Shown here: piece after piece, positions 42,348 through 51,238 of the stretch
Position numbering within the stretch: the first letter of the stretch is position 1
How the letters are laid out: the number at the start of each line of letters is the position of its first letter
NCBI GenBank assembly: GCA_024639845.1
Contig: JAHEGG010000002.1
Location: 1-58,406, forward strand
Source: Microbacteriaceae bacterium
Lineage (GTDB): Bacteria; Actinomycetota; Actinomycetes; Actinomycetales; Microbacteriaceae
DNA length: 58,406 nucleotides
Direction of reading: 5' to 3'
The notes under the pieces: generated by a model
The model's input: only the letters and a program-made list of their open reading frames with translations
What the model was told of the DNA's origin: nothing
Database searches by the model: none
Program-made: the position numbers and the translations under genes

Positions 42348-43817
42348 ATGACGCTGAACGAGAATGAACTTTTGGCCAAAGTGCCGACCCAGCTCTACAT
42401 CGCGGGCAAGTGGGTTGACGGACACGGTGACGGTCAAATCGCGGTAGAAGACCCTGCGACCGGAAAAACCCTAATCAACATCGCCAACGCCAACGCCCAA
42501 GACGGGCTTGATGCGCTTCGCGCCGCGGACGAAACCCAAGCGACATGGGCAAAAGTCGCTCCGCGCGAACGGGCCGAGATTTTGCGTCGCGCCTTTGAAC
42601 TGGTCAAGGCGAGATCCGAAGAGTTTGCCACCCTAATCAGCCTCGAAATGGGCAAACCGCTCGCCGAGGCGCGTGGCGAGGTCGTCTATGGAAACGAATT
42701 CTTGCGTTGGTTCAGCGAAGAGGCCGTGCGAATCACCGGTCGTTACGGAACTTCGCCAGAGGGCACCGGCCGCATGCTGGTCGCTCAGCGTCCGGTTGGT
42801 CCGGCCTTTGCGATCACGCCATGGAACTTTCCACTCGCGATGGCTACCCGCAAGATTGGACCGGCTATCGCAGCCGGTTGCACCATGGTGGTCAAGCCGG
42901 CAGAACTCACTCCACTAACCACCCTGCTCCTAGTCAAAACACTCGAAGAGGCCGGCTTGCCCGCAGGTGTGGTCAACGTGATCACCACGAGCACATCGGC
43001 TGCGACATCCGGGCCAATCATTGCCGACCCGAGACTGCGCAAGATTACTTTCACGGGTTCGACACAGGTTGGCCGCAAACTGCTCGAGCAGTCGGCGCAA
43101 CAGGTGCTTCGAACCTCGATGGAACTCGGCGGAAACGCTCCGTTTCTCGTGTTTGAAGATGCTGACCTCGAGGCTGCCGTCGCAGGTGCGATGCTGGCTA
43201 AGATGCGAAACATCGGCCAAGCCTGCACCGCCGCAAACCGCTTCATCGTGCACGAGGCTGTTGCCGAAGAATTTTCTGACCGCCTCGCCGAAAAGATGGG
43301 TGCGCTCAAACTCGGTCGCGGTGTAGACGCCGACACCACTTGTGGTCCGGTAATCAACGAGAAAGCTCGCGAAAACATGCAGCGCTTGGTCGACACAACG
43401 GTTTCCGAGGGGGGTTCCGTTGTGGTCGGTGGAGAATCTGGTTCTGGCGACGGCTACTTCTTCAAGCCGACGGTGCTTCGAAACGTTCGACCAGATTCGA
43501 CCATCCTTCGTGAAGAAATCTTCGGCCCAATCGCGCCAATCGTAAGTTTTAAAACCGAGGATGAAGGAATTGCGCTGGCTAATGACACCGAATACGGTCT
43601 GGTTTCCTATGCGTTCACCAAAGACCTGAAGCGTGGACTACGCCTGGTTGAGGCTCTAGACACCGGTATGACCGGACTCAACACGGGTCTCGTTTCAAAT
43701 GCGGCTGCACCGTTCGGTGGAACCAAACAATCAGGTTTGGGTCGCGAAGGTGGTTTCGAGGGGATCAACGAATATCTCGAGACCAAATACGTGATGACCC
43801 CAGACCCGTTTATCTAA
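42348..43817 (+). CDS. gabD: Succinate-semialdehyde dehydrogenase (NADP type)
   Basis: It oxidises succinate semialdehyde to succinate. The 489-residue aldehyde dehydrogenase has PWNFPLAM near 158, Glu259 in SMELGGNAP and catalytic Cys293 in GQACTAANRF; the MELGGNAP and CTAANR motifs are typical of GabD. Succinate semialdehyde is also the end product of homoprotocatechuate meta-cleavage, so it could complete that route. No operator copy is seen upstream, so regulation differs. GAAAG precedes the ATG. Confidence 0.88.
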   Translation: MTLNENELLAKVPTQLYIAGKWVDGHGDGQIAVEDPATGKTLINIANANAQDGLDALRAADETQATWAKVAPRERAEILRRAFELVKARSEEFATLISLEMGKPLAEARGEVVYGNEFLRWFSEEAVRITGRYGTSPEGTGRMLVAQRPVGPAFAITPWNFPLAMATRKIGPAIAAGCTMVVKPAELTPLTTLLLVKTLEEAGLPAGVVNVITTSTSAATSGPIIADPRLRKITFTGSTQVGRKLLEQSAQQVLRTSMELGGNAPFLVFEDADLEAAVAGAMLAKMRNIGQACTAANRFIVHEAVAEEFSDRLAEKMGALKLGRGVDADTTCGPVINEKARENMQRLVDTTVSEGGSVVVGGESGSGDGYFFKPTVLRNVRPDSTILREEIFGPIAPIVSFKTEDEGIALANDTEYGLVSYAFTKDLKRGLRLVEALDTGMTGLNTGLVSNAAAPFGGTKQSGLGREGGFEGINEYLETKYVMTPDPFI

Positions 43818-44971
43818 AGAACGCGTCGGGCTCCAGGCGCTGCCGAAACGGCAAAGATGTTTGGCTCCGCATAACCAAGACTGGCGAACTCCGCTTTGAC
43901 CGCAAGTGTTACCTCGGAAATCTTGGCCAATGGGGTCAAGGCGATAGCGGCTCCACCAAAACCACCTCCGGTCATTCTGGCCCCGATCGCGCCGTGACGT
44001 AGTGCCATTTCGACTGCGGTGTCGAGTTCGTCAACGCTGATTTCAAAATCGTCACGCATCGATTCGTGTGAGGCATAAAGCAGCTCGCCGATTGCGGTTG
44101 GCCCAGATTTGCGCAACGCGTCGACAGTCGCCAGCACTCGCGAGTTTTCGGTCACCACGTGGCGCACGCGCCTAAAAGTTTGGTCGTCGAGCCGTTCGGC
44201 CGCGAGTGTCAGGTCGTTTGCGTTCAAATCTCTGAGTGCGGCCACACCCATGACTCGGGCACCTTCTTCGCAGGCTGCTCTTCGCGATGCGTAACCTCCG
44301 TCAGCGTGCCGATGCTCGACCCTGGTGTCGATGATCAGAATCTCGAGCCCTGCCTCGGCAAATCCGAGTTCAACCGACTGCGCTTCGAGTGTGCGACAGT
44401 CGAGAAACACAGCATGGTCGAGTTCGCCGAGCATCGACGCCGACTGATCCATGATGCCCGTCGGTGCCCCAACGATGGCGTTCTCGGCTCGCTGCCCGAT
44501 CCGAGCCAAATCACGCTCAGCTAGAGCCAGTGCCCAAAGCTCATCCACGGCCACCGCGACGGCGCATTCGATCGCGGCTGAAGATGACAGGCCAGCACCG
44601 ACTGGCACATCGGAATCGATGAAAATGTCGAGACCAACACCGAACCCGCCAGACTTTTCTGCGACTGCCCAAACCACACCGAGGGGATACGCCGACCAAC
44701 CCGAAACCGTTTCTGCTGAAATCTCACTAAGAGACAGTTCGACGGGCAACTCGGCGAAGGTCGAAGAAACCCGGATGCGGTCATCCGTGCGTTTTGAAAC
44801 AGCAGCGTAGGTGCGCCTATTGATAGCGAAGGGCAGCACAAAACCCTCGTTGTAATCGGTGTGCTCACCGATGAGGTTCACTCGACCTGGAGCCGACCAG
44901 ACGCCCTCTGGTTCGTGGCCATAAACCACTGCGAAACGATTGCTGACCTGAGCGGCCAGTTGGTCGGTCAC
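43814..44971 (-). CDS. galK: Galactokinase
   Basis: It phosphorylates galactose at C1. The 385-residue GHMP kinase begins at GTG 44971, which overlaps the galT stop as GTGA; the open frame upstream lies inside galT. Motifs are GRVNLIGEHTDYN near the N terminus, the ATP loop VPVGAGLSSSAAIE, and RMTGGGFGG near the C terminus. It forms a Leloir unit with galT; no galE is in this window. Confidence 0.95.
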   Translation of the reverse strand: MTDQLAAQVSNRFAVVYGHEPEGVWSAPGRVNLIGEHTDYNEGFVLPFAINRRTYAAVSKRTDDRIRVSSTFAELPVELSLSEISAETVSGWSAYPLGVVWAVAEKSGGFGVGLDIFIDSDVPVGAGLSSSAAIECAVAVAVDELWALALAERDLARIGQRAENAIVGAPTGIMDQSASMLGELDHAVFLDCRTLEAQSVELGFAEAGLEILIIDTRVEHRHADGGYASRRAACEEGARVMGVAALRDLNANDLTLAAERLDDQTFRRVRHVVTENSRVLATVDALRKSGPTAIGELLYASHESMRDDFEISVDELDTAVEMALRHGAIGARMTGGGFGGAAIALTPLAKISEVTLAVKAEFASLGYAEPNIFAVSAAPGARRVL

Positions 44972-46059
44972 GGCATGACCTCGCGTAATCTGCCTGCCGT
45001 AGTCTCTTGAGGAAAATCGGCGATAAACGCCCCCATCGCGGATTCCGAACCGGCGAGGTATTTCAACTTGTCGGCGGCGCGTCTCGGCGAGGTGAGCCTG
45101 AAGTGAAAGCGCACGTTTTCGCCACCGTCGACCAGTGGTGCTTGGTGCCATGCGGCGATATATGGAGTCGGGGAGTCATAGAGCGCGTCGACAGCCTTTA
45201 GAGTGCGCGAATAAACCGAAGCTAGTTCCTTGCGTTCGTCGTCGCTCAACCCGACAAACGAGGTCACCTGGCGGTGCGGAAGGATCATGATTTCGATCGG
45301 CCACCGTCCCGCGAAAGGCACGAAAACTGTGAAATTGTCGCTGGCTAGGATGACGCGCTCGCCGGCTTGCTCAAACTCGAGGGTCTTGGCGAACAGGTCG
45401 CTACCGAAACTCTTGATCGAGTTCAGGTACTTCTCGTGGGTTGGGGTGACGTAAGGGTAGGCATAGATCTGTCCATGTGGGTGGTGAAGGGTCACACCGA
45501 TGTCTTGTCCGCGGTTCTCGAACGGGAACACCGTGCGGATGCCAGGCAAACCAAGCAGGTGGTCGGTTCGATCGGTCCAAGCATCCACAATGGTTTCGAT
45601 TCGACTGACCGGCAGGCTGGCGACCGATCCTTCGTGTTGCGAGCTGAAAACCACGACCTCGCATCGACCAATCGACTCGCGAACCGCACCGAGGCTAAGC
45701 CCCGGCTCAACCGCGTAGTTCGGGTCGTCGACCTCAGCCAACTTTGGCCCAAACGATGGTGATTTGTTCTCGAAAACGGCTACGTCAAATTGGTCTGGAA
45801 GTTCGCTGGCGAAGCCATCGGTGCTTGGGCAAAGTGGGCACTCGGATGCCGGCGGCAAGAATGCGCGACCGTGTCTGTGGGCCGCTACAGAAATCCAATC
45901 TCCGGTGAGTGAATCGAGTCGCATTTGAGCCACCCCCGGCCGCTCGGTCACCTCTCTGGAGTCGGGCTTGCGATCGACTGAAAGTGTCGTATCGGCGTCG
46001 TCAAAATAGAACAAATCACGGCCATCGGCGAGCAAGTCATGCAGCTTTCTCGATGCCAT
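44968..46059 (-). CDS. galT: Galactose-1-phosphate uridylyltransferase
   Basis: It swaps UMP between UDP-glucose and galactose-1-phosphate. The 363-residue protein has the active-site HPHGQIYAYP, the zinc ligands ECPLCPS, and HQAPL. It is translated first in the galT-galK operon and couples to galK by a 4-base overlap. galU for UDP-glucose lies at 50336. The terC gene is divergent with a 68-bp gap. Confidence 0.95.
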   Translation of the reverse strand: MASRKLHDLLADGRDLFYFDDADTTLSVDRKPDSREVTERPGVAQMRLDSLTGDWISVAAHRHGRAFLPPASECPLCPSTDGFASELPDQFDVAVFENKSPSFGPKLAEVDDPNYAVEPGLSLGAVRESIGRCEVVVFSSQHEGSVASLPVSRIETIVDAWTDRTDHLLGLPGIRTVFPFENRGQDIGVTLHHPHGQIYAYPYVTPTHEKYLNSIKSFGSDLFAKTLEFEQAGERVILASDNFTVFVPFAGRWPIEIMILPHRQVTSFVGLSDDERKELASVYSRTLKAVDALYDSPTPYIAAWHQAPLVDGGENVRFHFRLTSPRRAADKLKYLAGSESAMGAFIADFPQETTAGRLREVMP

Positions 46060-46127
46060 TTTTCTCCATCCGCGAAATCTCTTAACAACTCTACTTGGGC
46101 TCAGAAACCACGCTTAGACTGAACGGG

Positions 46128-47108
46128 ATGAATCTCTCAGATTACCTAACATTCGAAGTTGTCAGCATGGCTGTTCTCGTGCTGGTCATCCTCGGCGACG
46201 TGCTTTTCATCTTCGCAAGACCGCACATTCCGAGCAACCGAGAATCGAGCCTCTGGGTGGTTTTCTATGCCTCGCTGGCGGTAATTTTTGGGCTGACTCT
46301 CTGGCAACTTTTTCCTGACACCAATAGAGCGAGCGAGTTTTTTGCCGGCTGGTTGACCGAATACAGTTTGAGCCTCGACAACCTGTTCGTGTTCTTGATT
46401 CTGATGGCAAGGTTCAACGTTCCGAGAAAAATTCAGCAAGAAGTGCTGATGGTAGGAATTGTGATGGCCCTCGTTCTTCGAGGTATTTTCATCGCGGTCG
46501 GCGCTGCCCTGATCGAGCACTTCAGCTTCATTTTCTACCTGTTCGGCGCGTTTCTGCTCTACACAGCTTGGCATCAGGCATTCCGATCTGAAGAAGATGA
46601 CGAGGAATCGGAATCCAAACTCATCGTTTGGCTTCGAAAGCGTATCGCAGTCTCGAAAGACTTCGACGGTGTGAAACTGCGCACCGTCGAGGGCGGCAAA
46701 AGGATGTTTACCCCAATCCTCGTGGTTTTCATTGCGCTTGCCGCAACCGACGTGATGTTTGCCTTCGACTCGATTCCGGCAATCTTTGGAATCACCACCG
46801 ATGCATTCATCGTGTTCACGGCAAATGTCTTTGCTCTAATGGGTCTTCGTCAGCTTTACTTCTTGCTGGGCTCATTGGTCGATAAGCTCTACTACCTGAA
46901 ATACGGCATCTCGTTTATCCTCGCGTTCATCGGTGTCAAGTTGTTCTTGCATGCGATGCATGTCAACGAACTACCGTTTATCAATGATGGAAAACACATC
47001 GACTGGGCTCCCGAGATTCCAACCGAAGTTTCGCTCCTTGTGATTGTCGCTTCGATTGTTGTGGCAGCGGTCGCGAGCATCATTAGGTCACGCAGACTGG
47101 GCGAGTAG
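46128..47108 (+). CDS. TerC-family integral membrane protein
   Basis: This 326-residue protein has about 8-9 hydrophobic segments and the TerC signatures SLDNLFVFLILM and ATDVMFAFDSIPAIFGIT, each with the acidic residues found in Alx/TerC metal transporters. Related proteins export Mn2+ or affect tellurite resistance and secreted-protein metalation. Start ATG 46128 begins MNLSDYLTF. The 68-bp upstream gap is too short for a yybP-ykoY riboswitch. Confidence 0.92.
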   Translation: MNLSDYLTFEVVSMAVLVLVILGDVLFIFARPHIPSNRESSLWVVFYASLAVIFGLTLWQLFPDTNRASEFFAGWLTEYSLSLDNLFVFLILMARFNVPRKIQQEVLMVGIVMALVLRGIFIAVGAALIEHFSFIFYLFGAFLLYTAWHQAFRSEEDDEESESKLIVWLRKRIAVSKDFDGVKLRTVEGGKRMFTPILVVFIALAATDVMFAFDSIPAIFGITTDAFIVFTANVFALMGLRQLYFLLGSLVDKLYYLKYGISFILAFIGVKLFLHAMHVNELPFINDGKHIDWAPEIPTEVSLLVIVASIVVAAVASIIRSRRLGE

Positions 47109-47110
47109 TC

Positions 47111-48607
47111 ATGACCGAGTTCACCTATGTTGGCCCGGATGAATCGGCACTAAGCACCACCCAACTGGCTGGAATCACTCTTCGTGCTGCCTATCAGAAT
47201 CATTCTGCGGTTCTAGAGTCGATGGATCGACTCTCAACCCCTCGAGCCTGGCACAAAGGGTTTCAGACTCCATACGCGCTGGGGAGCGTTGCTGAATTCG
47301 ACTCTCGCGCCTCGATGAGAAATATCGTTGACGCAGGCCTAGCCGAACTTCAGTCCAATGTGAGGCTCGAGAAAAATCGCAAGATCACGCTCATTTCGCG
47401 TCTCGAAACGGCTTGGAGTGACCCAGATCGAGTTGTGTTTTTCTCGATTCGCGGGCTTGGCGAACGTGCCAAGCCAAAGCCGGCTCTAGCAGCGGCCAAA
47501 CTTCAGGTTGACCGATCTCTAGCCGAGCCTGGGTTGGAAGTAGCGATGGAGAATCTCGCCTTGAGAAAGACTGGTGCTCCGATAAACACCATCCTCGTGG
47601 CCATGGGGGCCCTCGCCGAGTTCGCGCCCACACGTGAGTGGCTCAGCTGGGATGGCAAAGTTGCCGCGATCGCACGTCACGGGGATGCCGCTCGCTGGCT
47701 CGAACTTTTCAAGTTTGTGCGAACGACCGGTGGCGAACTTTTGGTTCCGGTGACGATTGCCAGAACTCGCGGATTGCCAGAAGAGCCGAGCGACGAGCAA
47801 ATTGCGGCAGCGGCCGGCCTCGACCTAGTAACCGAGACCGAAGACGTGACCGCTTTTCTAGCCCGTCTGAACGCCAAACGAACCGAACGCCTGGTCTTGG
47901 GCTCCTATCTGTATTCACCCGGAGTTAAGCACATTCGCGTCTCGGTCGCAGCGGATGCGGTGACACAAGTGTTCTGCGAAAACATGCCAAAAGAACGAAT
48001 CGGGCTAGCTTGGACTGCGACTCCGACGGACTCAGTATGTGCCCCCGCATCAGTCGGCCACTCTCAACTGGATCGCTCTAAGGCCAGGCCTTTTGGCACC
48101 AAGATTAGAGACTCATTCCTAGCACTCTTCGGTTGGCTCAGGCGACCAGACCCGGAGTTCTTTGAAGCTGAAGATGGGCAGTTGGTTTTGCTCGACACTT
48201 CTATTCACCTTCAGGGTCCCTCCTACTTGTTCTCGAAGCGAATCCAACGGTGGCGGGCATACTGGGCATGGCTCAGAGGCATTCCGGTGTCCTATCAAAT
48301 CGCGCCCCCTGCGACCACAAGATCTGTTCTTGGTGCCAGTGAAATTCTGGCTAGCACCTATGCGGGCGCTCCAGAGTTTGGAATCGAACCGCATCCAATC
48401 GAATTTGCTCGTCTCGAGTGCGCACTGTTGTTGTTGCGTGATTTAACCGACAAGGATGCCGCCGCCAACAACTTTGGCGCACCTCTCACGTCGCTCGTCA
48501 CCGACACCGCGATTCACGGCGGGTTGTGGCGTTTGCCTTATCGCCAATCGACAGTCTGGGCGCCTGCCACCATCTGGGGGAAGCTCTCAAAACCTAAAAC
48601 TGCTTAA
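47111..48607 (+). CDS. Unrecognised 498-residue protein
   Basis: I do not recognise this protein. It starts 2 bp after terC and reads through without breaks. There is no signal peptide. Composition is mixed with several Trp-rich stretches (about 375-395, RIQRWRAYWAWLRGIP). Notable blocks: TPRAWHKGFQTPYALGS, ALRKTGAPINTILVAMGALAEFAP, and TDTAIHGGLWRLPYRQSTVW at the C terminus. It has an acidic helix (DVTAFLARLNAKR). It probably shares the terC transcript. A role near TerC is only a guess. Confidence 0.8.
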   Translation: MTEFTYVGPDESALSTTQLAGITLRAAYQNHSAVLESMDRLSTPRAWHKGFQTPYALGSVAEFDSRASMRNIVDAGLAELQSNVRLEKNRKITLISRLETAWSDPDRVVFFSIRGLGERAKPKPALAAAKLQVDRSLAEPGLEVAMENLALRKTGAPINTILVAMGALAEFAPTREWLSWDGKVAAIARHGDAARWLELFKFVRTTGGELLVPVTIARTRGLPEEPSDEQIAAAAGLDLVTETEDVTAFLARLNAKRTERLVLGSYLYSPGVKHIRVSVAADAVTQVFCENMPKERIGLAWTATPTDSVCAPASVGHSQLDRSKARPFGTKIRDSFLALFGWLRRPDPEFFEAEDGQLVLLDTSIHLQGPSYLFSKRIQRWRAYWAWLRGIPVSYQIAPPATTRSVLGASEILASTYAGAPEFGIEPHPIEFARLECALLLLRDLTDKDAAANNFGAPLTSLVTDTAIHGGLWRLPYRQSTVWAPATIWGKLSKPKTA

Positions 48608-48645
48608 GCCAGGTCATATTGCAAAGATTTGACTTTGCATAAGTT

Positions 48646-48728
48646 GTTCACCTTGTTACAGAATGGTGAACGAGCAGTGACCATCTGGCAAGCAGAGGTA
48701 GTCTTTGTTTACCGCGCGTTAACCTTTG
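48646..48728 (+). promoter_or_regulatory. PHO-box-like repeats upstream of pit
   Basis: Two direct repeats 11 bp apart, GTTTACC at 48707-48713 and GTTAACC at 48718-48724, match the actinobacterial PHO box layout (GTTCACC units of 11 bp). Upstream lies a perfect inverted repeat, GTTCACC (48646-48652) and GGTGAAC (48665-48671), using the same heptamer. This fits a PhoP-controlled promoter for the phosphate transporter that follows, about 65 bp before its start. The 186-bp gap holds nothing else I can name. Confidence 0.6.
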
Positions 48729-48793
48729 GAAACTACCCTTTCCAAGGCTTTCAATGAAGTTCCAAGCACCAGAATCAACCGAGAGAGGGTCCC

Positions 48794-50005
48794 GTGGACT
48801 CAGTAGTCATCGTCGCTCTAGTTGTAGGGCTCGCACTATTTTTCGATTTCACAAACGGTTTCCACGACACGGCTAACGCAATGGCGACGCCGATTGCGAC
48901 CGGAGCACTGAAACCTCGTGTGGCGGTTGGGATTGCTGCGGTTATGAACCTCGTCGGAGCTTTTCTTTCGACAGCTGTTGCAAAAACCATTTCCGTTGAC
49001 ATGATCAACGAAGGTGTATCGATAAGCGCTCAGATGGTCTTCGCGGGGCTTACAGGAGCGATCCTCTGGAATCTGACCACCTGGTTCTTGGGGCTGCCTT
49101 CGTCTTCATCTCACGCCCTCTTCGGCGGTCTAATCGGCGCTGCGATTACATACTCGGGATTCAATGCAGTGAACTTTTCGAAAATGATCGAAAAGGTTTT
49201 CATCCCAGCTCTTTTTGCTCCTGTAGTCGCTGGTCTCACCGCGTTCTTGGCCGCGAAGGTTGCCTACATTCTCACTGCACGATCACAGGAAGCCCGAGCC
49301 AAGAGCAACATCGGCACGGGGCGATCCAACTTTAAAATCGGCCAGATTTTTTCATCTTCGTTAGTTGCCCTATCACATGGAACCAACGATGCCCAGAAGA
49401 CCATGGGTGTTATCACCCTCGTACTGGTAGCAACCGGCTTTCAAGCCGATGGCGGCTCGGTTCAGTGGTGGGTAATCGTCTCGGCTGCTTTGGCAATCGC
49501 GATCGGTACATATTCGGGTGGTTGGAGAATCATCAAGACCATGGGAACTGGTCTTTCTGAAATTCGACCAGTGCAGGGTCTTGCGGCTGAAACCTCAACC
49601 GGTGTAACAATCCTCGCCTCGAGCCACTTCGGTTTCGCACTGTCGACCACCCAGGTGGCTTCTGGGTCTGTGATCGGATCTGGATTGGGCCGCAAAGGTG
49701 GGGCTGTGCGCTGGAGCAAGGCCGGACATATGTTCCTTGGCTGGGTACTCACTCTGCCAGCCGCTGCCTTAGTAGGCGCCGCATCCGCAGCTCTGACTCA
49801 ACTCGGAGACATCGGTCTGATTGCCGATGCCGTGCTCACCGTAGCAGTCGTAATCGCCATCTTCCAGATCTCAAACCGAAACAAGGTTGGTCATCACAAC
49901 GTGATTGACAACGAAGTTTCAGCTGCAAGCGAGGTCGTAAAGCCGCTCCGAAAAAGCAGAGCAATAAAGACCAGTTCAAAGAGCGCCAAGAAGGGCGGCA
50001 AATAG
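48794..50005 (+). CDS. pit: Low-affinity inorganic phosphate transporter (PiT family)
   Basis: This 403-residue membrane protein has the two repeated PiT signatures: FDFTNGFHDTANAMATP (near 16-32) and ALSHGTNDAQKTMGV in the second half, with about 10-12 helices. It imports phosphate as metal-phosphate with protons. The start is GTG 48794 with GAGAGGG upstream. A small membrane protein gene follows 2 bp later. The upstream PHO-box-like repeat suggests phosphate control. Confidence 0.95.
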   Translation: MDSVVIVALVVGLALFFDFTNGFHDTANAMATPIATGALKPRVAVGIAAVMNLVGAFLSTAVAKTISVDMINEGVSISAQMVFAGLTGAILWNLTTWFLGLPSSSSHALFGGLIGAAITYSGFNAVNFSKMIEKVFIPALFAPVVAGLTAFLAAKVAYILTARSQEARAKSNIGTGRSNFKIGQIFSSSLVALSHGTNDAQKTMGVITLVLVATGFQADGGSVQWWVIVSAALAIAIGTYSGGWRIIKTMGTGLSEIRPVQGLAAETSTGVTILASSHFGFALSTTQVASGSVIGSGLGRKGGAVRWSKAGHMFLGWVLTLPAAALVGAASAALTQLGDIGLIADAVLTVAVVIAIFQISNRNKVGHHNVIDNEVSAASEVVKPLRKSRAIKTSSKSAKKGGK

Positions 50006-50007
50006 CA

Positions 50008-50277
50008 ATGAACATCACGATTAACTGGGATTCCCTTCTACAGGTTTTTTTAGCTGCAGTTGGCTTTAGCACCGCTATCGTTGGTGCTTTTGCTATTGGA
50101 GTGCGCCTACTCACGAATGCGCAGCACGCGGTTCCAGGAGCTCGTAAGGGAAAGTCGAAGGACATCCAGCGAGAGGTTGTCTACCGAGTGCTTTCTTACG
50201 GTGCATTCAGCATCTGTGTGAGTGCTCTGCTTTATGGCATTTACCTGATTGTCCCGTATTTTCACTTGGACAAATAA
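50008..50277 (+). CDS. Small membrane protein linked to pit
   Basis: This 89-residue protein has two hydrophobic segments (about 10-34 and 63-84) separated by a basic loop (PGARKGKSKDIQREV). It is coupled to pit by a 2-bp gap. Similar small proteins are often found after pit in actinobacteria. Its function is unknown; it may assist or regulate the transporter. Confidence 0.85.
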   Translation: MNITINWDSLLQVFLAAVGFSTAIVGAFAIGVRLLTNAQHAVPGARKGKSKDIQREVVYRVLSYGAFSICVSALLYGIYLIVPYFHLDK

Positions 50278-50290
50278 CAGATTTAAAAAG

Positions 50291-50325
50291 TTAGTGCCCG
50301 CTCTCAAGAGCGGGCACTAATTTTT
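50291..50325. terminator. Strong bidirectional terminator
   Basis: TTAGTGCCCGCTCT and AGAGCGGGCACTAA form a 14-bp stem around a 2-base gap, flanked by AAAAAG before and TTTTTAAG after. It ends the pit unit (plus) and the galU operon (minus). Confidence 0.92.
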
Positions 50326-50335
50326 AAGCAGATTT

Positions 50336-51226
50336 CTATTTGGACTTAGCCACGAAGTCTTTTAGCCAAGCCATTAGGTCTGGGCCTAAGTCGTCACGTT
50401 TTGTTGCGAGCAACACGGTGGCCTTCAAGAACTCGAGTTTGTCTCCGGCGTCGTAGCGCTCGCCGCGGAAGACGACGCCGACCACACCACCAGCCAGTTT
50501 TTCGCGAGCCGCTTTGGCGAGAGCATCCGTGAGCTGGATTTCACCACCCGCACCAGGCTCTTGGTTCGCCAGCAGGTCGTGAATGCCAGGATTTAAAATG
50601 TATCGGCCGATGACGGCAAGGTTCGATGGCGCAAGTTCGGTCTTTGGTTTTTCGACAAAGTCAGCAACCTCAATGATTCCATCGACCTCTTCGCTGGCTG
50701 GGCGAATACAACCGTATTTGTGAATCTCTTCACGCGGAACCTCAACCAGCGCAACAACGTTTGCGCCGGTTTTGGTGTGTACGTCAATCATGGTCTTGAG
50801 CAGATCACTAGTCTCTTCGACCACATCGTCACCCAGCAACACAGCAAACGGTTCGTCACCAGTGAACGATGCCGAAGCGTTCACTGCGTGTCCAAGACCC
50901 TTAGCCCCGCCCTGGCGAACGTAGTGAATATTGCCCAGCTCGGTAGGCGCTTGAACCAGCTCGAGCTTTGCTTGGTCGCCCTTGGCTTCGAGGCGGGACT
51001 CTAGGTCGGCAGAGGTGTCGAAGTGGTTTTCGAGCGCATACTTGTCACGCCCGGTCACAAACAGGATGTCGTTGAGTCCGGAACGAACCGCTTCCTCGAC
51101 GACATACTGAATCACTGGCTTGTCAACCAGAGGCAACATCTCTTTGGGCATGGCCTTTGTAGCGGGCAAGAACCTCGTGCCGAGCCCGGCAACTGGGATG
51201 ACTGCCTTGCGGGGGACGTTATGCAT
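50336..51226 (-). CDS. galU: UTP-glucose-1-phosphate uridylyltransferase
   Basis: It makes UDP-glucose. The 296-residue protein has VIPVAGLGTRFLPATKAMPKEMLP at the N terminus (nucleotide binding), VDKPVIQYVVEEA, AVLLGDDVV and VEKPK. The Lys in the VEKP motif is the conserved active-site residue. It follows the large glycosyltransferase gene by 12 bp, so the sugar donor and the transferase are co-expressed. Confidence 0.96.
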   Translation of the reverse strand: MHNVPRKAVIPVAGLGTRFLPATKAMPKEMLPLVDKPVIQYVVEEAVRSGLNDILFVTGRDKYALENHFDTSADLESRLEAKGDQAKLELVQAPTELGNIHYVRQGGAKGLGHAVNASASFTGDEPFAVLLGDDVVEETSDLLKTMIDVHTKTGANVVALVEVPREEIHKYGCIRPASEEVDGIIEVADFVEKPKTELAPSNLAVIGRYILNPGIHDLLANQEPGAGGEIQLTDALAKAAREKLAGGVVGVVFRGERYDAGDKLEFLKATVLLATKRDDLGPDLMAWLKDFVAKSK

Positions 51227-51238
51227 CGGTTCTCCTGG

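Noticed and set aside
46060-46127. Possible manganese riboswitch before terC
   Set aside because: The divergent gap is only 68 bp and no yybP-ykoY core was seen.
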